Assembly: GCF_008123515.1 (NCBI RefSeq)
Contig: NZ_VSSR01000087.1
Location: 1 to 62,450, forward strand
Direction of reading: 5' to 3'
Length of the DNA: 62,450 bases
From: Bradyrhizobium cytisi
Lineage (GTDB): Bacteria; Pseudomonadota; Alphaproteobacteria; Rhizobiales; Xanthobacteraceae
Shown here: in pieces, positions 18,838 to 27,416 of the stretch
Numbering within the stretch: position 1 is the stretch's first letter
Layout: each line of letters begins with the position of its first letter
Position numbers and translations under genes: made by a program
Notes under the pieces: generated by a model
What the model saw: the letters and a program-made list of their open reading frames with translations, nothing else
What the model was told of the DNA's origin: nothing
Database searches by the model: none

Positions 18838-19638
18838 CTACGCAAGTCTTTCCGCGCCAATCAGACGTTCAATTGTTAGGATAACGACCAATGTTACGAC
18901 GATCATGAGGCTAGAGACGGCCGCCACTAGTGGGTCATAGCTGGTATCGACGTACGCAAAGATTTGTACCGGCAGAGTAACGTGGCCGCCGTAGGTGAGA
19001 AATGAGGAAACGGTCACGTTTCCAAACGATGTCACGAAAGCGAAGATCGAAGCAGAGAGTAAGCCGGGCATGATCAGCGGCAGCGTAATGCGTCGAATGA
19101 CTCGGAATGGTGTAGCTCGGAGGTTCATTGCGGCCTGTTCGAGTTGCTGGTCGTGCAAAGTAAGGCTCGCCAGGATCGTACGCACGACGTATGGTATCGT
19201 AAGAACTAGGTGTCCCAGAAGTAACGGATACATTGTCTGTGTAAGATCGAGCCACGCGAACAGCTGCAACAATCCGATTCCGAGCACGACAGCCGGGACC
19301 ACCAGCGGCGAGAACGCCAGGCCTTGCAAGAATGCCTTTCCTCGAAAAGAAAACCGGTTCATGGCGAATGCGCCGGCAAAGCCGACCAACAGCGCGACGA
19401 TGGCAACCAGCACAGCCACGTAGGTACTCGTCCAGAGCGCGGCCATAAATAATTCGTTTGCAAATGCGACTTTATACCATCGTAGAGAAAACCCCATGGG
19501 AGGGAAGTTCATGGTGTCGCTGCTGGTGAACGATGATAGAACCACTAGGATCGCGGGCGAGGCAAGCATCAAGTAAACGAGCGCACGAATAAGCGTGCCG
19601 GACACGGCCATCAGACGATCAATTAGATCAGCGCGCAT
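18838..19638 (-). CDS. PotC-like ABC permease
   Basis: A roughly 266-residue inner-membrane permease with about six helices and a coupling loop (LEQAAMNLRATPFRVIRRITLP) typical of the PotC position. The frame opens at 19701, inside the PotB gene, but ATG 19638 has AGGGGA at the proper distance and avoids a 60-base overlap, so I prefer it. It is followed after 6 bp by the ATPase gene. Confidence 0.9.
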   Translation of the reverse strand: MRADLIDRLMAVSGTLIRALVYLMLASPAILVVLSSFTSSDTMNFPPMGFSLRWYKVAFANELFMAALWTSTYVAVLVAIVALLVGFAGAFAMNRFSFRGKAFLQGLAFSPLVVPAVVLGIGLLQLFAWLDLTQTMYPLLLGHLVLTIPYVVRTILASLTLHDQQLEQAAMNLRATPFRVIRRITLPLIMPGLLSASIFAFVTSFGNVTVSSFLTYGGHVTLPVQIFAYVDTSYDPLVAAVSSLMIVVTLVVILTIERLIGAERLA

Positions 19639-19642
19639 AGAC

Positions 19643-20509
19643 TCATCCCCTGACGGTGAAACGCGAAGCAACCAACGCATTGAGCGCCACTGTGAAGGCA
19701 AGTCCGCTCACGAAAAGTACGAAAGCCATTGCCGCACCAAACGGCCAATTCAGTTGCGCCATAATGGTCTCATAGATCAGGCTTCCGAGCATCGCGACGC
19801 GTGCTCCGCCGATTAGACGAGGCGTTATGAACGCCGAAATCGAGAGAACGAATACAATGTTAAAGCCAACGAGAATTCCAGGCACGGCAAGTGGAAGAAT
19901 GACCTTTCGAAAAGTCACGAAGCGGTTGGCACGCAGATTCGAAGCTGCCTGCTCCAATACTGGATGTATTTGGGTGACTACGCTCATGACCGACAAGATC
20001 ATGAATGGGAGGAACTGCTGTACCAAAACGATCAGCACGGCAGGTCGACTAAAGAGGAGCGTTTTTGGCGAGGAGAAAATGCCAAGGTATACGAATAGCG
20101 AATTGAGGAGACCATTACGACCAAGAATGATCAGCCAGCCAAATACAACGACGACGAGACTGAGCGTCAACGGGAGGATCACAACAATCATCCGCCACCT
20201 CCGCGCCGCAGACGTTAGACGGGCGAGCGAATATCCGGTGGGAAAGCCGATCAACAAGCAGACCAGACTGACGATAAGTCCGTCGACGAACGTCTCCACC
20301 AGAACAGACGAGTAGTAAGTATCTGAGAAGAAATGCACGTAGTGCTTAAGGCTGAAACCCGTACCATCTAGGAGATGGGTACTTGGCAAGAAGCTCGATC
20401 GCAGCAATCCTAGGACTGGAAGCACCAAAAAGCCTGCAAGAAGCAAGACCATTGGGGTCAGCAAGATCACCAGAGTTAGGCTTCGGCGCTTGAGCAATGA
20501 CTGCTTCAC
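19643..20509 (-). CDS. PotB-like ABC permease
   Basis: A 288-residue inner-membrane permease. An N-terminal signal-anchor helix is followed by a periplasmic loop (YVHFFSDTYYSSVLVETFVD) and five further helices, and the EAA-like loop (LEQAASNLRANRFVTFRKVILP) is in the standard position. It pairs with the downstream PotC-like protein; only a few bases separate their genes. Confidence 0.92.
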   Translation of the reverse strand: MKQSLLKRRSLTLVILLTPMVLLLAGFLVLPVLGLLRSSFLPSTHLLDGTGFSLKHYVHFFSDTYYSSVLVETFVDGLIVSLVCLLIGFPTGYSLARLTSAARRWRMIVVILPLTLSLVVVVFGWLIILGRNGLLNSLFVYLGIFSSPKTLLFSRPAVLIVLVQQFLPFMILSVMSVVTQIHPVLEQAASNLRANRFVTFRKVILPLAVPGILVGFNIVFVLSISAFITPRLIGGARVAMLGSLIYETIMAQLNWPFGAAMAFVLFVSGLAFTVALNALVASRFTVRG

Positions 20510-20600
20510 GGCGTACCCTTCGTACTTCGATCGAGCGTTCTAGGTTGGCCCGGCGTTTGCGTACTCCCGAGAATCCGCGCCACACCGAGATGAAACACTC

Positions 20601-21653
20601 CTAGTTCCGGATCGTTTTATTGACCCGTTCGATCCAACCGCTGCGGTTTGCCCAGAGCTGTTGCCAATCGATCTGCTTTCTCAGGGCATTGCGCTCAGGA
20701 GAATTGAACAGGAGATCTCTGCGAAGATCTTCGGGCAGTTTGACATCCGTCGTTACTCCATACCGGAGCGCCTCAGGTATCGCGAGCATGCCTTGATCCG
20801 AGAGCAGCTGGTCAGCAAAGGCGTACGCGGCTTCCGGATACTTCATGCCCTTGACGACGTTGATATAACTGATTGTGGAGTAAACGCCTTGGGAGGGAAA
20901 AACCGTGACGATAGGAATGCCCTTGGTGCGCAATTCGTGAGCGCGGCCGTCCCAAAAAATACCGGCGTAGCCCTCTTCGCTTTGAAACATCTGCAGTTCG
21001 GCGACGTTCGTTTGTGCTAGCGCAACAATGTTGGGCTTCGCGGCACTTAGTATCTTCATCGCAGGCTCCATTTCCGAAATCGAACCTCCATTCTCCTCAG
21101 CCATGCCCAGAAGATATAAGCTGCTGGCGATTTGGTCCGGGGCAGGTAGGATCACGCGTCCGGTCAGGTCGGACCGGGCGATATCTGAGTATGAAGTAAG
21201 GGGCCGCTTGATATATTTGGAATTGAAAACCGGTACGACGGACGAAACGTTAAACGGAACACCATAGTCACCGAATTCGCGAAACCCCGGAAGAATACGT
21301 TTGATGTTGGGAACGTCTGACACCTTGATTTCTTCGACGATGTCGGCCTTAAGAAGCTCGACGACGTAAGAGCTGTCGCACATAAACAAGTCGTACGGCG
21401 GGCTGCTCTTATTCGCGATCAGTTTGACGAGGTCTGCTTGCGTCGCGCCAGCGGTAAATTGGACTTTTAGCCCGTACTTTTCTTCTAGCGGCCCGGCCAC
21501 GCCTTTTCTAAGAGCTTCGTCGAACGCGCCGCCGAATCCGTTCACGCGCAACGTAACATTGGCGAATTTTTTCGTCTGAGCCTGGACGTAGGGAGCGGCC
21601 AGCACGCCAGCGGCAGCCGTAGTAGCAAATCTCAAAAATGCTCGTCTTTTCAT
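20601..21653 (-). CDS. Periplasmic substrate-binding protein of polyamine-type ABC importer
   Basis: A 350-residue extracellular solute-binding protein of the PotD/FbpA fold group. It starts with a Tat-like signal (RRAFLRFATTAAAGVLAAP, cleavage after YVQAQ-like positions near residue 26). The body shows TLRVNGFGGAFDEALRKGV and a second-lobe segment EGYAGIFWDGRAHELR. It is the first gene of the four-gene operon, and its upstream region carries the palindrome shared with the FAD-GcvT gene. That supports a common substrate pathway, probably an N-methylated or polyamine-like compound. Confidence 0.9.
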   Translation of the reverse strand: MKRRAFLRFATTAAAGVLAAPYVQAQTKKFANVTLRVNGFGGAFDEALRKGVAGPLEEKYGLKVQFTAGATQADLVKLIANKSSPPYDLFMCDSSYVVELLKADIVEEIKVSDVPNIKRILPGFREFGDYGVPFNVSSVVPVFNSKYIKRPLTSYSDIARSDLTGRVILPAPDQIASSLYLLGMAEENGGSISEMEPAMKILSAAKPNIVALAQTNVAELQMFQSEEGYAGIFWDGRAHELRTKGIPIVTVFPSQGVYSTISYINVVKGMKYPEAAYAFADQLLSDQGMLAIPEALRYGVTTDVKLPEDLRRDLLFNSPERNALRKQIDWQQLWANRSGWIERVNKTIRN

Positions 21654-22178
21654 TGCCGGATCTCCTCTCCTTTGTTCCCCTCAACAGATGATGAGTGGTT
21701 GTCCCTCAGTCTTTACGTTGGCCTTCAATACCGTGGAGAATGGGCCTCCAATTTAAGTATTGAGCCGTTCTCGAGCAGAAGATCACTGGTCGGTTTGTAC
21801 GCAACTCGCTCCAAGCCTCTTTGCTCATTTCCTTGCGCCTCAGTCCGGAGCAATTTCGAGCGAAGTTCGCCGCCGCAGCATGCGGCGAACGCCCCCGGCT
21901 TCGCTAATGAGATCCGCGCGACTCCGCCGCTTTGATCTATTTCGTGGAAATAGTATCGGGCGATCAGCTCGAATATAACCAAAATGGCGCCTTTTGCGCA
22001 TAAATTGCGCGCTCCGTCTGGTAAAGATGAAGCTTTCCTGCGAAGTTTAGGGCGAACATATTGGAACGCGGATTGGGCATTAGCCGTTATCGCCGACCGA
22101 GAGCATCTGTGCCGCGCCAGTGACAAGGGGATTCGCTTCATGAACCTTCGCATTCAGAAGCGATTGCCTAAAGCGCCG
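21654..22178. other. Intergenic region upstream of the polyamine-type importer
   Basis: No gene is recognised. It holds the promoter and palindrome of the importer operon, followed by the downstream end of folD. A weak hairpin (CGCCG-GTTGA-CGGCG on the minus strand) overlaps the folD stop codon and is followed by CTTT. Confidence 0.35.
21937..21961 (-). promoter_or_regulatory. Shared palindromic operator candidate, copy B
   Basis: CTATTTC-GTG-GAAATAG (21937-21953) is a perfect inverted repeat with 7-base arms, followed by TATCGGGC. It lies about 285 bases upstream of the binding-protein gene, the same distance as copy A from its gene. The match between the two copies in sequence and in distance makes a common regulator likely. 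Confidence 0.6.
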
Positions 22179-23162
22179 TCAACCGGCGGTGATGTCCAGC
22201 ACCCTACGTGATTCCCGGTGCGGGTTGATTGTCGCCGGCCGATTCTCCAGCTCGGGCTGGTCGAATGTAAAAACCCCAGCATTCGTCAGCAGGGACAGTC
22301 CTCTGCGCGAAACTGCCGCAGTGATGGTGTTCGCGAGCAAGTAAGCGACAGTCATAGGCCCAACGCCCCCGGGCACTGGGGTTATGTAGCTTGCGCGCTT
22401 ACTCGCTTCGACGAAAGCGACATCTCCAATAAGTCTGGCAGTGCCGTTCGAATCGATTGTACGGTTGATACCTACATCAATGACGATTGCGCCTGGTTTA
22501 AGCCAATCGCCCCGAACCAGTCCCGCGCACCCGGCGGCGGCGACGACAATGTCGGCCCTTCGACAGAGATCGGGTAGGTTTCGCGTCTGGAGTTGTGCAC
22601 CTGTAACTGTGCATCCAGCATCGCCAAGCAAAAGCGCCAGGGGCTTTCCAACGACATTCGAGCGACCGATGACAACAACGTCCATTCCATTTAAATCGCT
22701 GACAACGGTCTTAATAAGATGAACAACACCGAGCGGAGTGCAAGGGGCGAGAGCGGGCCGACCCGCTGATAGTCTTCCAATGTTATACGGATGAAAGCCA
22801 TCGACATCCTTGGCCGGATCAATGGCTTCTAAGACGCGCCAGTGGTCGATATGGCCGGGGAGCGGAAGCTGAACGAGTATGCCATCGATGGAATCGTTGG
22901 CGTTAAGCTCCTGGATTAATCCCAACAGCTCGTCTTCACCAACATGACTCGGCAGCACCAGTTGTTGCGAGTTGAAGCCTACCGCCTGCGCCTGTCTTGC
23001 CTTGGTCTTTACATAAATCGAACTCGCCGGATCTGTACCGACTAGCACCACAGCCAAACCAGGGGTGACATCACACCTGGATTGCAGCAACGCCACATTC
23101 TGCGTGACACGAGCCCGAATAGCCTCAGCAATAGCTTTTCCATCGATCTTGATGGCATCCAT
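22179..23162 (-). CDS. folD: Methylenetetrahydrofolate dehydrogenase/cyclohydrolase
   Basis: A 327-residue bifunctional cytoplasmic enzyme that converts 5,10-methylene- to 10-formyl-tetrahydrofolate. The active-site Tyr and Lys are in SSIYVKTKARQA (about residue 53), the folate motif is DGILVQLPLPGHID, and the C-terminal PGGVGPMTVAYLL is typical. ATG 23162 is preferred because AGGA stands just upstream and the product begins at the usual MDAIKIDGK; the longer frame to 23222 adds 20 unmatched residues. Together with the FAD-GcvT enzyme and PurU it completes a methyl-to-formate route. The C-terminal tail after about residue 290 is slightly longer than average. Confidence 0.95.
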   Translation of the reverse strand: MDAIKIDGKAIAEAIRARVTQNVALLQSRCDVTPGLAVVLVGTDPASSIYVKTKARQAQAVGFNSQQLVLPSHVGEDELLGLIQELNANDSIDGILVQLPLPGHIDHWRVLEAIDPAKDVDGFHPYNIGRLSAGRPALAPCTPLGVVHLIKTVVSDLNGMDVVVIGRSNVVGKPLALLLGDAGCTVTGAQLQTRNLPDLCRRADIVVAAAGCAGLVRGDWLKPGAIVIDVGINRTIDSNGTARLIGDVAFVEASKRASYITPVPGGVGPMTVAYLLANTITAAVSRRGLSLLTNAGVFTFDQPELENRPATINPHRESRRVLDITAG

Positions 23163-23405
23163 GGTTAGTTCCTGAGAGAGGAAATTGGGCAGCTTGTGGA
23201 CGCGCCTGATTTGTCTCTCCACGCGACATTCAATGCAACTTCAGGCCCGCTGGAGCTAATGCACGCCATTAGGCCCACTTTTGTGCGCCGTACAGATCCC
23301 GGCTTCGAGAGCAGTATCGGCCTGAACGAAAGTCTGTCAGTTGGGGCGTCGCGGGACCGTCGGGCAACGAGTTAGCCGTCTCGGGCGCGAAGTAACGACA
23401 GTCTT

Positions 23406-24803
23406 TCAAGCAGCAGATTCCTTCGCGAGTTCGTCCATAACCTGCTTGGTCGCTCGGTACGCTAGATCAACAATTTCGTCTATCTCAGCTTCGGATACGA
23501 TTAAAGGTGGTGCAAAACCAAGAATGTCTCCGTGTGGCATCGCTCGTGCAATTAGCCCCCGATCACGGGCAGCTTTCGAAATACGTGCCCCTACTTTGTG
23601 GTGCGGGTCAAATCGCCTTTTCGTCTGGCGATCTGCAACGAACTCAACGGCGCCAAGTAAGCCCACCCCTCGAACTTCCCCGACGATCTCGAGCTGAGCG
23701 AATCGTTCCTTGAGCCGCTTCTGGAAATGCGAACCGACGATCCTGGCGCGCTCGCTTAATTGTTCCTTTTGGACGATATCAAGCACTGCATTGGCAGCTG
23801 CTGCCGCAATCGGATGGCCCGAATAGGTGTACCCATGCGAGAACGCTCCTACTCGTTCCGCAGCTTCCTCCATGACCGCGTAAACTCTCTCGCCGACGAT
23901 AGCTCCCGAGAGCGGCACATAGCCGGAAGTCAGGCCTTTGGCGACCGTAACCAAGTCTGGCTCGATCCCGTACAGCGTGCTCCCGAAATCAGCGCCGGTT
24001 CGGCCAAATCCACAAATTACCTCGTCGGCGATGAGAAGAACGTCGTAGCGCCTGAGCACGGCCTGAATTTCACGCCAATAGCCGGTCGGGGGCGGCGTGA
24101 TGCCCCCCGTACCCAGTACCGGCTCGGCAATGAACGCGCCAATCGTTTCCGGCCCCTCTCGCAAGATCAGTGCTTCAAGCTCCGCTGCACGGCGGCGGGA
24201 AAAGGAGTCCTCTGTCTCGCCTGGCTCAGCGCCCCAATAGTAGTGCGGGGCGCCCGTATGCAGAATCCCCGCAAAGGGGAGATCCATGTGATCATGGTAG
24301 AACGACATCCCGGTCATCGAGCCGGAGACTACCGAGCAGCCATGATAGCCTCGTTCGCGCGAGATGATTTTCTTCTTCTTGGGCTGACCACGTAGATTGT
24401 TGTAGTACCAGACGAGTTTAGCTTGGGTCTCGTTGGCATCCGAGCCGGACAACCCGAAGAACACTTTGCTGGGCTTGCCAGGCGCCATGCGCACGAGACG
24501 ATCCGACAAGATGGCAAGCTCTTCGGTCGTGTGGGCCGCGTACGTGTGATAGTATGCCAGTTTGTAGGCCTGTCGCGCAATGGCATCGGCCACCTCGGTG
24601 CGACCGTAGCCGATATTTACACAGTAGAGGCCGGCAAATCCGTCTATGTAAGCGCGCCCTTGGGCGTCTTCGATTCGAATACCTTTCCCTCCCGTAACGA
24701 TCGTGGGATCGCCACTCTTGCCGCTAGCGAAATCCTTCAGCTGCGTGAAAGGATGCAAAACACTCGAACGGTCTCGTTCAGAGATGGCCTTAATGTCTAC
24801 CAT
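23406..24803 (-). CDS. Class III aminotransferase (omega-amino acid or diamine type)
   Basis: A 465-residue PLP-dependent transaminase of the aspartate-aminotransferase-family (class III) group. The PLP lysine is in TVAKGLTSGYVPL, the cofactor Asp in LLIADEVICGFGRTG, and the substrate loop FGLSGSDANETQ is near residue 110. ATG 24803 has AGGGAG 7 bases upstream and follows the aldehyde dehydrogenase gene by 12 bp; the frame extends to 24911 inside that gene but without family similarity. In this group substrates include beta-alanine, GABA, putrescine and taurine. Pairing with a semialdehyde dehydrogenase suggests conversion of an amino compound to its semialdehyde and then acid. Confidence 0.92.
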   Translation of the reverse strand: MVDIKAISERDRSSVLHPFTQLKDFASGKSGDPTIVTGGKGIRIEDAQGRAYIDGFAGLYCVNIGYGRTEVADAIARQAYKLAYYHTYAAHTTEELAILSDRLVRMAPGKPSKVFFGLSGSDANETQAKLVWYYNNLRGQPKKKKIISRERGYHGCSVVSGSMTGMSFYHDHMDLPFAGILHTGAPHYYWGAEPGETEDSFSRRRAAELEALILREGPETIGAFIAEPVLGTGGITPPPTGYWREIQAVLRRYDVLLIADEVICGFGRTGADFGSTLYGIEPDLVTVAKGLTSGYVPLSGAIVGERVYAVMEEAAERVGAFSHGYTYSGHPIAAAAANAVLDIVQKEQLSERARIVGSHFQKRLKERFAQLEIVGEVRGVGLLGAVEFVADRQTKRRFDPHHKVGARISKAARDRGLIARAMPHGDILGFAPPLIVSEAEIDEIVDLAYRATKQVMDELAKESAA

Positions 24804-24814
24804 ACCGCTTCTCC

Positions 24815-26329
24815 CTAAGCCGCCAAGTCGCCAAAGCAGACGTATTTCAGCTCCATGAACTCCGCTAATCCGTGCCGCGACCCTTCGCGACCGAGCCCGG
24901 ACTGTTTCCAACCTCCAAACGGAATAGGAGGCCCTGTGAATGAAGCCGTATTGACGCCGACCATGCCGTACTCGATCTGCTCTGAAAGCCGGAGCGCGCG
25001 ACGCAAGCTATCGGTGTAAATGTACGCCGCCAAACCCATTTCGCTGGCATTGGCTCGGGCGATGACCTCTTCTTCAGAGTCGAACGGAAGCACAGCAGCT
25101 ACAGGCCCAAATGTTTCCTCACGTGCAATCAGCATGTCTTCGGTGACATCACTTAGCAACGTCGGGGGAACGAAATTCGGTCCCATAGCAACTCCACGAC
25201 TTGCGGAAATGGCTCGCGCGCCCTTCTTCACTGCATCATCGATTTGAGCCCTGCACTTGTTAGCGACCGACAACTTAGTCATCGGGCCAATCTCAGTGGC
25301 CGATTCTAGACCATGGCCGAGCCTGAGTTGCGCCACCGCCCTACCAAGCGCCTCGACAAAAGCAGCGTAGACACCCTTTTGCACATAGATGCGGTTAGCC
25401 GCTAAGCAGTCCTGACCGGAAGTGGCAAATTTTGCGGCCACCACACCTTTGACGACCTTGCCAAGATCAACGTCATCAAAAACAAGGAACGGGGCATGCC
25501 CTCCGAGCTCGAGCGAGACCTTTTTCACCGTCTTCGCCGCCCCCTCCAGAAGCAGACGGCCAACTTCGGTCGATCCTGTAAACGAGAGAGCGCGTATTCT
25601 TGGATCACGTAAAAGCGGAGTCGAGAGATCGATTGGGTCGCCAACGAGCACCTGGACTACGCCGCGCGGCACGCCAGCCTCTTCGGCTAACCTAGCCAAG
25701 GCGAGAGCAGAAAGCGGCGTCTCCGGAGCAGGCTTCACAATTATCGGACAACCGGCCGCAAGAGCCGCACCCGCCTTTCGGGTGATCATAGCGACCGGAA
25801 AATTCCATGGCGTGATCGCCGCAGCGGGACCGATGGGCTGCATCCTGACTTGAAGCAGACTTCCCTCTTTATGACTGGGGATCGTCTCGCCATAGGCACG
25901 CTCACCCTCGGCCGCAAACCACTCAAGAAAGCCAGCGCCGTACTTAATCTCGTAGCGCGCCTCATCGAGGGGCTTTCCCTGCTCGCTCGTAATCAGGATA
26001 GCAAGCTCTTCTGAATGCTCGTTCATCAATGACGCCCAGCACCGAAGAATCGCTCCACGCTGGGTCGGCAATAATCCTCGCCACGCCTGGAAAGATCGTT
26101 CGGCTGCAGCGATGGCCAGATCCATGTGCGTAGGGTTGCAACGAGCAACCTCCGCGATCCCTTCGCCAGTAGCGGGATCCACCACAGAATCCCTCTCATC
26201 GCTCGCAATCCAGCGACCGTCGATCAGCGCGTTCCCCGCCAGAAAATCGCGACGACGGAGATTTTGCAGGTGCCTAGCAGCAATGCCGATCAAATCCGGA
26301 CCCTTGTGACGAGCAGCTTGAAAGTCCAT
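24815..26329 (-). CDS. gabD: NAD(P)-dependent succinate-semialdehyde dehydrogenase
   Basis: A 504-residue aldehyde dehydrogenase. It shows the cofactor and tetramer motifs of GabD-type enzymes: TPWNFPVAMITRKAGAALAAG, SFTGSTEVGRLL, the glutamate in LELGGHAP, and the nucleophile in FATSGQDCLAANR. ATG 26329 is chosen because GGAG precedes it and it matches the family N-terminus; the open frame to 26476 runs through the divergent promoter. It probably oxidises succinate semialdehyde or a close homologue produced by the adjacent aminotransferase. It is divergent from the third Lrp gene and separated from it by a palindrome-rich region. Confidence 0.93.
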   Translation of the reverse strand: MDFQAARHKGPDLIGIAARHLQNLRRRDFLAGNALIDGRWIASDERDSVVDPATGEGIAEVARCNPTHMDLAIAAAERSFQAWRGLLPTQRGAILRCWASLMNEHSEELAILITSEQGKPLDEARYEIKYGAGFLEWFAAEGERAYGETIPSHKEGSLLQVRMQPIGPAAAITPWNFPVAMITRKAGAALAAGCPIIVKPAPETPLSALALARLAEEAGVPRGVVQVLVGDPIDLSTPLLRDPRIRALSFTGSTEVGRLLLEGAAKTVKKVSLELGGHAPFLVFDDVDLGKVVKGVVAAKFATSGQDCLAANRIYVQKGVYAAFVEALGRAVAQLRLGHGLESATEIGPMTKLSVANKCRAQIDDAVKKGARAISASRGVAMGPNFVPPTLLSDVTEDMLIAREETFGPVAAVLPFDSEEEVIARANASEMGLAAYIYTDSLRRALRLSEQIEYGMVGVNTASFTGPPIPFGGWKQSGLGREGSRHGLAEFMELKYVCFGDLAA

Positions 26330-26380
26330 TTGAACTCCATGCGGTCGCGTGGTGAAATCTCCGGTGCAGAATACTGTTGT

Positions 26381-26452
26381 CGCAAAGATATTTGCGTCGC
26401 AATTTCCGGCCATTTCGAGGATTTTCTGCAAGACGCAAGCATTTGCGATGGA
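26381..26452 (+). promoter_or_regulatory. Paired Lrp-type operators between gabD and third Lrp gene
   Basis: Two strong palindromes are visible: CGCAAA-GATA-TTTGCG (26381-26396) and CGCAA-GCAT-TTGCG (26434-26447). Their centres are 52 bases apart, almost five helical turns, so both face the same side of the DNA. A further overlapping TTGCGTCGCAA starts at 26392. This is the clearest example of the element seen at the other Lrp genes. The divergent arrangement suggests control of the aminotransferase operon and autoregulation. Confidence 0.6.
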
Positions 26453-26478
26453 ATGCGGCTGAAAGCTGGGAGCCAATT

Positions 26479-26955
26479 ATGCGGTACGATCGAATAGATG
26501 CCCAGATCCTGGAAATTGTGCAAAAAAATAACAGGCTGACTTCCGGGATGATTGGCGAATTGGCGGGGCTTTCTGCTACCGCGTGTCAGCGACGGCTAAA
26601 GAGGCTCCGTTCGGAGGGTATCATCGAGGCGGATGTATCCATCGTGTCGACGAAAGCGATAGGATGTCCTGTTCAAATGCTCGTTCTCGTGAGTCTCGAG
26701 CGGGAACGCTCAGACATGATCGATGACTTCAAGAAGGCAATCAAATCGTCAGCCGAAGTGATCAATGGATTCTACGTTACAGGGGACGCTGACTTTGTTC
26801 TCTACATCACTACGCGCAGTATGGAAGAATATGAGCAGTTTACCCGACGGTTCTTCTATGACAATCCGAACATCAAGGGATGTAAGACCATAGTCATAAT
26901 GGATCGCGCAAAGGCTGGCTTTGCCGTTCCCATAGAGATTCCGCCTGAAGCTTGA
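26479..26955 (+). CDS. Lrp/AsnC family regulator, copy 3
   Basis: A 158-residue paralogue of the regulators at 9870 and 12787, beginning MRYDRIDAQILEIVQKNN and carrying the same recognition segment and RAM domain. It diverges from the gabD-like gene. ATG 26479 is preceded by GGGAG; an upstream in-frame start at 26377 would lie within the operators. The effector is probably an amino acid or related amine metabolite. Confidence 0.92.
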   Translation: MRYDRIDAQILEIVQKNNRLTSGMIGELAGLSATACQRRLKRLRSEGIIEADVSIVSTKAIGCPVQMLVLVSLERERSDMIDDFKKAIKSSAEVINGFYVTGDADFVLYITTRSMEEYEQFTRRFFYDNPNIKGCKTIVIMDRAKAGFAVPIEIPPEA

Positions 26956-27416
26956 TACGCGTGCACGGTTCACAAAGCGGGCACATGTGTGTTTTTTCCT
27001 CGCTCGCCGGCGCGAAATGCAGAAAACGGGCAAGGTTCCTCCTTTACTCTGTACTCGATCAGAGACTCGAGGCGGGGCTTTCGCGCTTGCGCACTGAAGG
27101 CGACGCATCAGCTTCCAAAAGGGAATTAATGGACATCGCCGCATCCTCTCCCGCTGGAACGGAGTTGCCATGCCGGCACAGTCCGGGGAGCACGTGGAAT
27201 GTCCGGCCACAGGCCGAGCGTCAAATTCCATCGCGCCGGGCCCTAATTCCGAACCTCGATCTGGCCCTCGGGAGCTTGGCGGACTCAATAAGCGCCCGGA
27301 AACGGGGTGCGCAAAAACGAAATCTGACAAGAAACGTTGGCCGGTTATGAGAACCCAACTCTGCCTGGGCATGGCTGATGTGGTCACAATCGCGCCATGG
27401 TAAGTAGGGAGCTGAG
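26956..27416. other. Intergenic region between Lrp and MFS genes
   Basis: I see no gene, repeat or clear signal in this stretch. Open frames on both strands lack recognisable features. The promoter of the MFS gene should lie near its end. Confidence 0.35.
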
